Source of the DNA: Bacteroides sp. Marseille-P3684
GTDB lineage: Bacteria > Bacteroidota > Bacteroidia > Bacteroidales > Bacteroidaceae
Assembly: GCF_900291465.1 (NCBI RefSeq)
Contig: NZ_LT985808.1
Coordinates: forward strand, 2,986,539 to 3,050,538
Direction of reading: 5' to 3'
Length of the DNA stretch: 64,000 nucleotides
Positions 19,801 to 26,299 of this stretch are shown here, one piece after another; the stretch's first letter is position 1; each line of letters opens with the position of its first letter. A program made the position numbers and the translations under genes. Below the pieces are notes generated by a model. The model saw nothing but the letters and a program-made list of their open reading frames with translations, searched no databases and was not told where the DNA came from.

Positions 19801-20038
19801 GGCATTCACCAACGATACGCCCCGCCCCTACCGGGTTGCCCTGGCTTCGGGACTTGTCAGCCGCAACCTGGAACGTGACCTGCACCTGAAAGGGTTCAAC
19901 GACCGCCGCATCCCCGGCGGAGCAGCCACCCTCCTCTATCTTCCGCTTGACAAGCAGAAGACCCTGCGCAGCCTCACGCTGGAGACAGTCTCCAACGAGG
20001 TAGTCATCGGACTGATGGGTGCCACGCTGATGGAGTAG
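16892..20038 (+). CDS. Large secreted glycosidase-like protein (resembles DUF4450 family)
   Basis: A 1048-residue protein with a signal peptide (LCAALSLSAQPASKK). The N-terminal beta region holds RYTRALYGSHTAYRVETSDR, which I associate with the Bacteroidetes DUF4450 family. The centre is an (alpha/alpha)6 region with NNQMHHYDMNLCYMDELLWH, DPDDDALYDAYCCIWASDAL and NWMPYSWSINNVAFAEVWHM, rich in acidic and aromatic residues suited to sugar binding. After it comes a beta domain (RLILPAHRERIAQVTVNGEP) and a further C-terminal beta-sandwich of about 300 residues. No proven activity is known to me. Operon context suggests a last step of rhamnogalacturonan breakdown. It ends the locus with a strong terminator. 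Family naming from memory is moderately sure. Confidence 0.65.
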   Translation: MNLQQPITFVCTLCAALSLSAQPASKKATLEGRDYTESTSYNDAYRGTPRRLQYVPDGEDFVCVNGKNRYTRALYGSHTAYRVETSDRPVFAIYNKPKSWNIAFRLSGNGREGLALDSTAYCEARYTPGRRSYVLADPAWGTDSLRVSVLPLPDSEEAIWRFEGPQDCRFEGRLAPIRAKRLSRNGDMGADPADSFEASLTQPVTTTAFTTDKTGIAYVLYTDGKLRRLSTARGRKLYQQAEAAREALVSRFRIETPDPFINTLGGALVAAADGIWDGQVWLHGANGWRMPLSGWRAAYTGDCLGWSDRARTHFDNYAASQVTDVPPRYAHPTQDSTMHLARAAKKWGTQMYSNGYICRNPRRNNQMHHYDMNLCYMDELLWHLCWTGDLDYARRMWPVITAHLAWEKRNFDPDDDALYDAYCCIWASDALYYNSGAVTHSSAYNYRANRLAALIAEKIGEDGSRYAREAERIKEALHQRLWMNDKGCWAEFQDFMGKRRLHTAPGIWTVYHAIDSDVSDLFDYYQAADYVSREIPRIPVRGAGLSDEGYYTIATTNWMPYSWSINNVAFAEVWHMCLAYWQAGRPEEAFRLFKSSVLDGMYLGNSPGNFGQISFYDAARGECYRDFGDPVGVASRVLTQGLFGIQPDLLNHRVTLRPGFPAAWDYARLHAPYLDFDFRREGDTDHYSLTPRFGQEATFRLILPAHRERIAQVTVNGEPVKATPVESIDFPCICIDCPSADALHVEIVWAGEAINEAKAHSAQQPLRGTNDAGMRFVCLQQGDMQWWKPIRNEQPSAPVFYGTDLPVYADAVYRPVPMDEAWNASVTDIFREQYLSPRSPYTTLQIPVQGIGEWCHPKETADIDDSGLRRLSKDGIFTTPQGIPFRTPATGQNIAFTSLWDNYPDSLSIPLEGKADGIYLLLAGSTNHMQCRIENGSITVQYADGSTSRLPLVNPDNWAPIEQDFYFDGLAFTNDTPRPYRVALASGLVSRNLERDLHLKGFNDRRIPGGAATLLYLPLDKQKTLRSLTLETVSNEVVIGLMGATLME

Positions 20039-20061
20039 ACACATCGGTATACTGAAACAGA

Positions 20062-20121
20062 AAAGCACGGAGTGACCCGCCTTTGGATTCGAAAAGGCAT
20101 CACCCCGTGCTTTCTTTTTTT
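20062..20121 (+). terminator. Terminator ending the pectin operon
   Basis: AAAGCACGG (20062-20070) pairs with CCGTGCTTT (20105-20113), extended inward by GTGA/TCAC. The stem is followed by a T-rich tract with seven T in a row. Confidence 0.85.
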
Positions 20122-20233
20122 GAGAGGGAGACTTGCCAGTGGATGTACAGCAAAGCGTTTCACCGACTAAGTCTCCATCATTCGTCCGCGAACTGCCTGA
20201 TGGCCGACCTGAGATAAAAAAACAAGGTGGGTG

Positions 20234-20259
20234 CAAATATTTTCCAGTAAGAACTATTG
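20234..20259 (+). promoter_or_regulatory. Box 1 of a duplicated motif, overlapping the marR promoter
   Basis: The 26-bp element begins CAAATATTTTCCAGTAAG and ends in CTATTG, whose TTG is the -33 element of the marR promoter. A close copy lies at 20713-20738 just before the sulfur fusion gene. Overlap with -33 is what an autoregulated MarR operator would look like. Confidence 0.6.
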
Positions 20260-20286
20260 CCATTCTCAACAAAGGCTCTATCTTTG
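20257..20286 (+). promoter_or_regulatory. Promoter of the MarR regulator gene
   Basis: TTG (20257-20259), a 19-base spacer and TATCTTTG (20279-20286) match the Bacteroidetes -33/-7 promoter. The start codon follows 29 bases after the -7 box. Confidence 0.75.
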
Positions 20287-20315
20287 CCCCCGTGAAATCA
20301 CCAAAGAACCAGAAT

Positions 20316-20675
20316 ATGGAAGATATTTGCACCATCAAAGACATCTACAAGACGCTTTACCAGTTTGAGAAAGCGTTCGCCGAGTGCAACGGGATGACCA
20401 TCAACGAAGCCATGATTCTCTGTTGCCTCAAGGACGGAGAAGCCAAGACGGCAGGCGCCCTGAGCGAGTTCGTCGGGTTGTCAAACTCCCGTATCTCGAA
20501 GGTTATCAATGCCGTGGAAGGGAAACAGCTCATCCGTCGGCTAATCAACCCCAACGACAAACGGCAGATGCTCTTCTCGCTGACGCCGGAAGGACGGGCG
20601 TGCATCGCCACCATGCAGGGCAAGGACCTGGGCTTCGACAACTTTTTCACCAACCTGCGGAAGTGCCTGGGCTGA
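20316..20675 (+). CDS. MarR-family transcriptional regulator
   Basis: A 119-residue winged-helix protein starting MEDICTIKDIYKTLYQFEKA. The ATG at 20316 is chosen because the promoter lies just upstream of it, inside the longer possible reading frame. The recognition region TAGALSEFVGLSNSRISKVI and the wing LIRRLINPNDKRQMLFSLTPEG are typical of MarR. It immediately precedes, with the same orientation, the CoA-disulfide reductase fusion gene and shares an upstream box with it, so it probably senses reactive sulfur, disulfide or oxidant stress and controls that gene. Cys30 in MILCCLKDG and the adjacent Cys are possible redox switches, which is inference. Confidence 0.85.
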   Translation: MEDICTIKDIYKTLYQFEKAFAECNGMTINEAMILCCLKDGEAKTAGALSEFVGLSNSRISKVINAVEGKQLIRRLINPNDKRQMLFSLTPEGRACIATMQGKDLGFDNFFTNLRKCLG

Positions 20676-20712
20676 CCGGGAACGGGAGTCCCACACTTCC
20701 TTTCTTTTCATT

Positions 20713-20738
20713 CAAATACTTTCCACTAGCAATTATTA
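20713..20738 (+). promoter_or_regulatory. Box 2 of the duplicated motif, upstream of the sulfur fusion gene
   Basis: CAAATACTTTCCACTAGC and the following AATTATTA align without gaps to Box 1 at 20234 with roughly three quarters identity. It ends 21 bases before the ATG at 20760. No TAnnTTTG lies between, so it may be an operator within the marR transcript or a non-canonical promoter. Confidence 0.55.
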
Positions 20739-20759
20739 ACAACCATCAATAGAAGACTT

Positions 20760-23222
20760 ATGAAGTACCTCATCATTGGAGGCGTAGCAGGAGGAGCGAC
20801 CGTTGCCGCCCGTTTACGCCGGCTTGACGAACAAGCAGAAATCATCCTCGTGGAGCGAGGCAAATACGTTTCGTATGCCAATTGCGGCCTACCTTATTAT
20901 ATAGGTGGAACCATCGACGACCGCCAGAAGCTCTTCGTACAGACCGCACAGGGATTCACCGACCGTTTCCGCATCGACATCCGCACCGAGCAGGAGGTCA
21001 TCGCCATCGACCGTGCCGAACGTCGGGTGAACATCCGGCGGGTACTGACGGGAGAGACCTACACCGAGAGTTATGACCGACTGGTACTCTCCCCGGGTGC
21101 CGAACCGCTGCGTCCGCGCATCGAGGGCATCGACCATCCGCGCATCCTGACCCTGCGCAACGTGCCCGACACGGACGCCATCAAACACCTGGTGGAATAC
21201 ACCGAGGTGCAACATGCCGTCGTCGTGGGCGGAGGCTTCATCGGACTGGAGATGGCGGAAAACCTGCGTCACCTGAACATCGAGACGCACGTCGTGGAGA
21301 TGGCGGACCAGGTCATGGCTCCGCTCGACTTCTCCATGGCTGCCATCGTGCATCAGCACCTGACGGAACAGGGTGTCACCCTCCACCTGAAGAACGGCGT
21401 GCATCACTTCACCGACGAGAACGGACAAGTCGGTGTGCACCTCAACGACGGGCAGGTGCTGAAGACCGACCTGGTGGTGCTGAGCATCGGCGTACGTCCG
21501 GAAACCAAGCTGGCACGTGAGGCAGGGCTGGAACTGGGCACGACCGGAGGCATCCGCGTCAATGCCTGCATGCAGACTTCCGATGAGGCCATCTACGCAC
21601 TGGGCGATGCCGTCGAAGTGACCCATCTCGTCACGGGCAAACCGGCACTGATTCCGCTGGCAGGTCCCGCCAACAAGCAGGGACGCATCGTCGCCGACAA
21701 CCTCGTGCTGGGCAACCGACGCACCTATGCAGGCTCGCTGGGCACATCCATCGCCAAGGTGTTCTCCCTGACGGTTGCCGCGACGGGAGCGAACGCCAAG
21801 CTGCTCCGTCGGGAGAACATCCCCTACATCGCATCCTGGACGCACGGCTCCTCGCATGCCGGTTACTATCCGAACGCCGTCAGCATGAGCCTGAAGATTC
21901 TGTTCGCTCCTGCCGACGGACGTCTGTTGGGCGCACAAATCGTGGGCTTCGACGGGGTGGACAAGCGCATCGAGATGCTGGAACAGGTCATCCAACGTCG
22001 AGGCACCGTCTACGACCTGATGGAACTGGAACATGCCTATGCCCCTCCCTACTCCTCGGCTAAAGACCCGGTGAACATGGCGGGCTTCGTGGCTGACAAC
22101 ATCCTGAGCGGACGGGTGCAGACCATCACCTGGCGCGACAAGCTCCTGACGGATGCGGACAGCGTGAAGCTGGATGTACGCACGGCGGAAGAGCATGCGC
22201 TGGGCAGCATCCCGGGCTTCCGCAACCTGCCCCTCGACGAGCTGCGCGAACACCTGCAGGAGATTCCCCGTGAGAAACCCGTCGTCGTGTCGTGCGCCGT
22301 CGGCCTGCGCGGTTACCTGGCTGCCCGCATCCTGATGCAACACGGCTTCCAGCAGGTCTTCAACCTGTCAGGCGGATACAAGACGTGGAGTGCCGCCACC
22401 GCTCCGCTCCAGCAGCCGGCAGCTCCGACACCGGAGGGACGTCCGCAAACCGACAGTGCGCCAGCGACAGACACCCCTGCCCTGCAAGTGGATGCCTGCG
22501 GACTGATGTGCCCCGGTCCCGTCATGCAGCTGAAAAAGAACTATGCGTCGCTCGCTGAAGGAGAGACGTTGGTCATCAAGGCGACCGACCAGGCATTCGG
22601 CAAGGACGTGGCATCGTGGTGCAAGATTACGGGTGCCGAACTGACGAAGCTGGACAACCAGGGCGGCATCGTCACGGCGTGGGTCCGCAAGGTGAAAGAG
22701 ACCGACGAGCCGCTACCCTCGTGCCCCTCGACCCGTCCCGCTCCGGCAACGGCTGACCACAAGACACTCATCGTGTTCAGCGACGACCTCGACCGCGCCC
22801 TCGCCTCGTTCGTCATTGCCAACGGTGCCGTCGCCATGGGCAAGAAGGTCACCATGTTCTTCACCTTCTGGGGACTGAACGTCATCAAGAAGCCCCAAAA
22901 GCCTGCGGTGCAGAAAGACATCTTCGGGCGGATGTTCGGCTGGATGTTGCCGAGCGACAGCCGCCACCTGTCCCTCTCCAAGCTCAACATGGCAGGCATC
23001 GGCAGCCGGATGATGCGCATGCTGATGCGCCGCAAACGCATCGACAGCCTGGAGAGCCTCATCAAGCAGGCGCAGGAGAACGGGGTGGAGATGATTGCCT
23101 GCACCATGAGCATGGATGTCATGGGTGTCAAGCGGGAAGAGCTGATGGACAACGTGACGCTGGGCGGTGTCGCCACTTACCTGGAGCGTGCCGAGGAAGC
23201 GAACGTCAATCTGTTCATCTGA
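20760..23222 (+). CDS. CoA-disulfide reductase / rhodanese / TusA / DsrE-like fusion protein
   Basis: An 820-residue cytoplasmic flavoprotein with four modules. Residues 1 to about 445 are a CoA-disulfide reductase: FAD motif IIGGVAGGATVAARLRRL and redox Cys42 in SYANCGLPYY, then the NAD(P)H motif VVVGGGFIGLEMAENL. A rhodanese domain follows to about 545 with Cys512 in VVSCAVGLRGYLAARIL. A TusA domain near 575-645 has the CPxP motif (Cys584 in GLMCPGPVMQLKK). The last 150 residues are a DsrE/DsrF-type sulfurtransferase with Cys781 in MIACTMSMDVMG. Each module has its expected cysteine, so sulfane sulfur could be relayed between domains while NAD(P)H reduces the resulting CoA persulfide or disulfide. 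Control by the adjacent MarR protein is likely. Confidence 0.92.
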   Translation: MKYLIIGGVAGGATVAARLRRLDEQAEIILVERGKYVSYANCGLPYYIGGTIDDRQKLFVQTAQGFTDRFRIDIRTEQEVIAIDRAERRVNIRRVLTGETYTESYDRLVLSPGAEPLRPRIEGIDHPRILTLRNVPDTDAIKHLVEYTEVQHAVVVGGGFIGLEMAENLRHLNIETHVVEMADQVMAPLDFSMAAIVHQHLTEQGVTLHLKNGVHHFTDENGQVGVHLNDGQVLKTDLVVLSIGVRPETKLAREAGLELGTTGGIRVNACMQTSDEAIYALGDAVEVTHLVTGKPALIPLAGPANKQGRIVADNLVLGNRRTYAGSLGTSIAKVFSLTVAATGANAKLLRRENIPYIASWTHGSSHAGYYPNAVSMSLKILFAPADGRLLGAQIVGFDGVDKRIEMLEQVIQRRGTVYDLMELEHAYAPPYSSAKDPVNMAGFVADNILSGRVQTITWRDKLLTDADSVKLDVRTAEEHALGSIPGFRNLPLDELREHLQEIPREKPVVVSCAVGLRGYLAARILMQHGFQQVFNLSGGYKTWSAATAPLQQPAAPTPEGRPQTDSAPATDTPALQVDACGLMCPGPVMQLKKNYASLAEGETLVIKATDQAFGKDVASWCKITGAELTKLDNQGGIVTAWVRKVKETDEPLPSCPSTRPAPATADHKTLIVFSDDLDRALASFVIANGAVAMGKKVTMFFTFWGLNVIKKPQKPAVQKDIFGRMFGWMLPSDSRHLSLSKLNMAGIGSRMMRMLMRRKRIDSLESLIKQAQENGVEMIACTMSMDVMGVKREELMDNVTLGGVATYLERAEEANVNLFI

Positions 23223-23250
23223 CCTCCGGCTCCGCAACGGCATCCTCCGA

Positions 23251-23298
23251 CGGCAAGACTTCCGGAAAGGAAAATCAGGAAGTCTTGCCGTTTTTTTT
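23251..23298 (+). terminator. Terminator of the CoA-disulfide reductase fusion gene
   Basis: CGGCAAGACTTCC at 23251-23263 pairs perfectly with GGAAGTCTTGCCG at 23278-23290 and is followed by eight T residues. Confidence 0.95.
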
Positions 23299-23332
23299 AC
23301 GTTTCCGCTCTACAAGCTACTCATTTTTTACG

Positions 23333-23340
23333 TAGCTTTG
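23333..23340 (+). promoter_or_regulatory. Probable promoter -7 box of the cytidylate-kinase-like gene
   Basis: TAGCTTTG matches TAnnTTTG and lies 25 bases before the ATG, just after the preceding terminator. No clear -33 was found. Confidence 0.5.
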
Positions 23341-23365
23341 TGGAAACATTTAAAATCTAAATGCT

Positions 23366-23998
23366 ATGAACGAGAAGTTTATCATAAACATAGGACGGGA
23401 ATTGGGCAGTGGAGGCAAAGCTATCGGCGAACGCCTCGCCAAGATTTACAACATCCACGTCTATGACAAGAAGCTGATTACGCTGGCAGCCGAAGAGAGC
23501 GGCATCTGCCAGAAGTTCTTTGAGAAAGCGGACGAGAGCAACAAGGGGTTCATCTCCTCGCTCATGGGCGGACTGCGCATCCCGTTTATCAGTGACGGGG
23601 CTGCCTATGACAACTACCTGAGCAACGATGCCTTGTTCAAAATCCAGAGCGATGTCATCCGCAAGCTGGCAAACGAGGAATCCTGCATCTTCATCGGACG
23701 GTGCGCCGACTACATCCTGCGCGACCATCCGCGCTGCGTGAACATCTTCGTGACCGCCGACATGAAGGACCGCATCTGCCGCCTCCGCGAAACCAACCCG
23801 AACATCAGCGCAGAGGATGCGGAAATCTACCTGGAGAAGGCTGACAAGAAGCGCTCCAGCTACTACAACTACTACAGCAACAAGACTTGGGGAGCTGCCG
23901 CCACGTACCACCTCTGCATCAACTCCTCCGTCTTCGGTCTTGACCGCACGACGGAATACATCAAGGCATTCATTGACGAGAAACTGCAATTGAAATAA
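23366..23998 (+). CDS. Cytidylate kinase-like family protein
   Basis: A 210-residue cytoplasmic P-loop NTPase of the Cytidylate_kin2 type. The nucleotide loop is INIGRELGSGGKAIGERLA. IHVYDKKLITLAAEESGI follows, then the phosphate-handling helix IRKLANEESCIFIGRCADYIL and the LID-like arginines FVTADMKDRICRLRE. The C-terminus ends YIKAFIDEKLQLK. Bacteroidetes genomes usually encode several of these beside a true Cmk; the phosphate acceptor is not established. It is a single-gene unit with its own terminators on both sides. Confidence 0.85.
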   Translation: MNEKFIINIGRELGSGGKAIGERLAKIYNIHVYDKKLITLAAEESGICQKFFEKADESNKGFISSLMGGLRIPFISDGAAYDNYLSNDALFKIQSDVIRKLANEESCIFIGRCADYILRDHPRCVNIFVTADMKDRICRLRETNPNISAEDAEIYLEKADKKRSSYYNYYSNKTWGAAATYHLCINSSVFGLDRTTEYIKAFIDEKLQLK

Positions 23999-24020
23999 GG
24001 TCCGACAGGACCTCTAACCT

Positions 24021-24074
24021 ATCATCGCCCCAAAGCCACGGAGTCATATCGCTTCGTGGCCTTGGGGCGATGAT
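24021..24074. terminator. Bidirectional terminator between convergent genes
   Basis: ATCATCGCCCCAA (24021-24033) pairs perfectly with TTGGGGCGATGAT (24062-24074), with a second internal stem CCACG/CGTGG. It separates the convergent kinase-like and phosphoesterase genes. Confidence 0.85.
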
Positions 24075-24083
24075 TATTAATTA

Positions 24084-24584
24084 TCACTTTCTCCCCTCTT
24101 CCGCCAGTTCCACGACCTCCATGTCCTTGAACGTTCCCGCCTCCAGAGTCAGACGCACCAGCGTACGCACCTTGTGGAAACCGTAGATGCCCGCTGCACC
24201 GGGATTGATGTGCAACAGACCGAGCGTCTTGTCATACTTGACCTTCAGGATATGGGAATGTCCGCTGATGAAGAGCTTGGGCGGATGCACCAGCAAGGTG
24301 CCGCGGATGGACGGGTCGTACTTGCCGGGATAGCCGCCGATGTGCTTCATCAGCACGTCCACCCCCTCCACCGTGAAACGGTTGACCAACGGGTAACGCA
24401 GACGCAGGTCCTGTCCGTCGATATTGCCATAGACCGCACGCAACGGACGAAAGGCTGCCAACCGCTCTGCCAGCTCCAGCGAACCGATGTCACCGGCATG
24501 CCAGATCTCATCGCAATCGTCAAAATACTTGAGGTAACGCTCATCCCAATGGGCATGGGTGTCTGAAAGGATTCCTACTCTCAT
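24084..24584 (-). CDS. YfcE/MJ0936-family metallophosphoesterase
   Basis: A 166-residue cytoplasmic phosphodiesterase/phosphatase. The metal ligands of the calcineurin-like fold are all visible: DTHAH at residues 8-12, WHAGDIGS, YGNIDGQ, the HIGG segment near residue 82, SGHSHI and HINPGAAG. Length is normal for the small MJ0936 group, whose members hydrolyse phosphodiesters in a Mn/Ni-dependent way; the natural substrate is usually unknown. It is the last chromosomal gene before the mobile element. Confidence 0.92.
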   Translation of the reverse strand: MRVGILSDTHAHWDERYLKYFDDCDEIWHAGDIGSLELAERLAAFRPLRAVYGNIDGQDLRLRYPLVNRFTVEGVDVLMKHIGGYPGKYDPSIRGTLLVHPPKLFISGHSHILKVKYDKTLGLLHINPGAAGIYGFHKVRTLVRLTLEAGTFKDMEVVELAEEGRK

Positions 24585-24726
24585 GGTCTTTCTTCTTTAC
24601 TTTTGCGGCAAAAGTACAACAATTCTTTTGCAGAACTCAACAACCGCCCTGCCCTTTTCTTCCTACCTGCCGACGGGAAGCATCGTCCCTCCCGGGGAAG
24701 AGCGCAGTAAAACCCCGGCCTGTACA

Positions 24727-24793
24727 GACCAAAGTATAATACTTAGGGGGTCTAAGTATAATACTTAGGCAGGCTAAGTATTATACTTTGGTC
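24727..24793. repeat. Three 17-bp palindromes at exact 22-bp spacing
   Basis: CAAAGTATAATACTTAG (24730), CTAAGTATAATACTTAG (24752) and CTAAGTATTATACTTTG (24774) are separated by 5-bp spacers GGGGT and GCAGG. The outer copies are inverted relative to each other and bounded by GACC and GGTC, so the whole unit is also one dyad centred on the middle copy. Confidence 0.92.
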
Positions 24794-24794
24794 C

Positions 24795-24857
24795 GTCTAT
24801 CCCCTGCTTGTATGACGTCCATGCCGTACCTTGACGAGGTCTATCCCCCGCTTGCAT
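24795..24857 (+). repeat. Pair of 19-bp direct repeats
   Basis: GTCTATCCCCTGCTTGTAT at 24795-24813 and GTCTATCCCCCGCTTGCAT at 24839-24857 differ at two positions and are 44 bases apart. They follow directly on the palindrome triplet. No gene is seen in 24585-24942. Confidence 0.8.
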
Positions 24858-24942
24858 CCTTCACAGGCACCGTCGGGACGCGGCAAATGTGAAACATTCT
24901 GTAAAAAGAAGGCGGTTCCGAAAGGGTGCCCGGCTTTTTTTC

Positions 24943-24952
24943 GTACGTTTGT
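24943..24952. other. Putative chromosome-ICE junction (attachment site)
   Basis: GTACGTTTGT matches 9 of 10 positions of the GTAnnTTTGC sequence found next to CTnDOT-type insertions. It also contains TACGTTTG, a -7 promoter box, the usual kind of target. Base composition drops sharply to AT-rich just to its right, where several dyads begin (AGGTTACG near 25022 with CGTAACCT near 25068). The exact crossover point cannot be proved without the other end. Confidence 0.4.
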
Positions 24953-25114
24953 AAATGGAAGTTACGAAAAGAGTGTAATTTATTGGAAATGAGCATTGGG
25001 TAATCGCTCATAATAGTAATAGGTTACGAATTAGTTAGTTATCTACTGCATTATTCTTCTGTGCGTTGCGTAACCTTCAAAGAACTCTTCGTATGCAAAA
25101 GTAACAATAAAACG

Positions 25115-25146
25115 GGAGATTTAGAAATGAATCTCCTGATTTTTTC
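25115..25146 (+). terminator. Terminator-like hairpin in the ICE end
   Basis: GGAGATT (25115-25121) pairs with AATCTCC (25130-25136) and a T-rich tract follows. No gene lies upstream on the plus strand within the ICE, so it may insulate the element from chromosomal transcription. Confidence 0.6.
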
Positions 25147-25234
25147 TTCTCACACAAGTTTTTCCGTAAAAGCGATTTTATCCGTCAGCACACCATCGCC
25201 CAAAAAGATTTTGAACGAACGTGTGCCGACTGCC

Positions 25235-25319
25235 GCATAAGCGGAGAAAAGGGCTTTGCCTCACGCCTAAACAATAGTTTAGACTGATGAGACAAGGCCC
25301 CTTTCTTTTGTGCTTATGC
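25235..25319. repeat. Large nested hairpin in the ICE end
   Basis: The outer stem is GCATAAGC (25235-25242) with GCTTATGC (25312-25319). Inside lie AAAAGGG-type pairing with CCCCTTTC, CTCA/TGAG, and an apical stem CTAAAC-aata-GTTTAG. The whole 85 bp can fold on either strand. Confidence 0.7.
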
Positions 25320-25685
25320 CAAAGAGGTGCTTTTACGGGGTTTTGACGATTTTTCTTTTTTCGTTGTCCTTTTGAGCCGGAAGCGGAAAGCCGTGTATGA
25401 CCGCACATTCCATAAATGGAACAAGCCGTCACTCACGGCAGACAAACCGGGAAGAATGATTTTATCCATCCGACCAAACACGTTTGGCCAAACAGATAAA
25501 AACATACTTCCTTGCCGATGGTTTGCTCGGTTTCACGCTACCGGCTATGTTCTTTTCTGTTGGGGATGTCTTTTTCACGGATTTCTCTTTTGAAGTTTTC
25601 CTGTCTAATCTGCCTCCACTTCCGTTTACCTCCATTTTCGCGCCTTTCAGTGAGCCGCATCAGGCAGTCATTTTCGTGCTGGGTG

Positions 25686-25693
25686 CAAAGGTA
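25686..25693 (-). promoter_or_regulatory. Promoter-like -7 box pointing out of the ICE
   Basis: The minus strand reads TACCTTTG within GTTACCTTTGCACCC. The same TTTGCACCC context and an 11-bp GGTCAAGCCTC element (25719-25729) recur at the mob promoter (44099-44145). No gene is downstream on this strand inside the element. Confidence 0.4.
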
Positions 25694-25956
25694 ACTCCGG
25701 GATTGTACGGGAAAGCAAGGTCAAGCCTCCTGTTTTCTGGAAAAATCTCCAGCCTTTCGGGTAGTATTTTTCCGAAAAACCTTGCATTCCCTAATCCCTA
25801 CCTTTTTAAGCACCCGAAACGAAAACGACCGATGCGACAGAAAGACGCATTAAAAAAAATGTCGGATAAACGAGAAGCAGATAAGATAGTTTGAAACTCA
25901 ACTCCCTCAGCTCTTGAATCCGCATTAAAAAACAAAAAATCAAAAACAAAACGGAT

Positions 25957-26292
25957 ATGAGAACGGCAATAGCAACAAAATTCGTGGCATGGGAAGTACC
26001 AAGTTTGGAGAACCTGCAAGGCAGCAAGGTGTACGGACTTCGCACCAAACTGAACAATGGTGAGAAATTGAGCCGAGAGGAAAAGGATTGGCTTACACGC
26101 AACGTGAACAGCAACACCTATTTCAAGAGCGCAGTACCCTTGCAAGGTTGGATGTTTGACTTTTCCGACATTCTCCGAACCTACATTGTAAAGCAGTATG
26201 GACATTGGGCGGAATACAAGGCTACCGACAAGACCGCACTCCGCAGTTTCCTATACGGCAGGATAGACAGCATCGTGGAACTTAACAAATGA
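25957..26292 (+). CDS. ICE accessory protein, unknown function
   Basis: A 111-residue, probably cytoplasmic protein opening MRTAIATKFVAWEVPSLENL, with a charged centre (LRTKLNNGEKLSREEKDWLT) and a C-terminal FLYGRIDSIVELNK. No signal peptide, membrane segment or known motif is visible. It is the first of ten co-directional small genes near the ICE end; the ATG is preceded by AACGGAT, a context also found before the gene at 29284. I do not recognise its function. Confidence 0.7.
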   Translation: MRTAIATKFVAWEVPSLENLQGSKVYGLRTKLNNGEKLSREEKDWLTRNVNSNTYFKSAVPLQGWMFDFSDILRTYIVKQYGHWAEYKATDKTALRSFLYGRIDSIVELNK

Positions 26293-26299
26293 TACGGCT

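Larger units (their letters stand above)
24953..25956. other. Non-coding ICE end with several hairpins
   Basis: About 1 kb without a convincing gene: the few open frames lack start context and recognisable sequence. It holds TGAGC/GCTCA and AGGTTACG/CGTAACCT dyads (24987-25075), a terminator-like hairpin at 25115-25146, a large nested hairpin at 25235-25319 and a minus-strand promoter-like box at 25686-25693. Integrase arm sites are expected in such a region. Confidence 0.6.

Noticed and set aside
25178-25894. Several open frames of 60-136 codons in the ICE end
   Set aside because: They overlap each other on both strands, run through hairpins and contain no motif or plausible start context.
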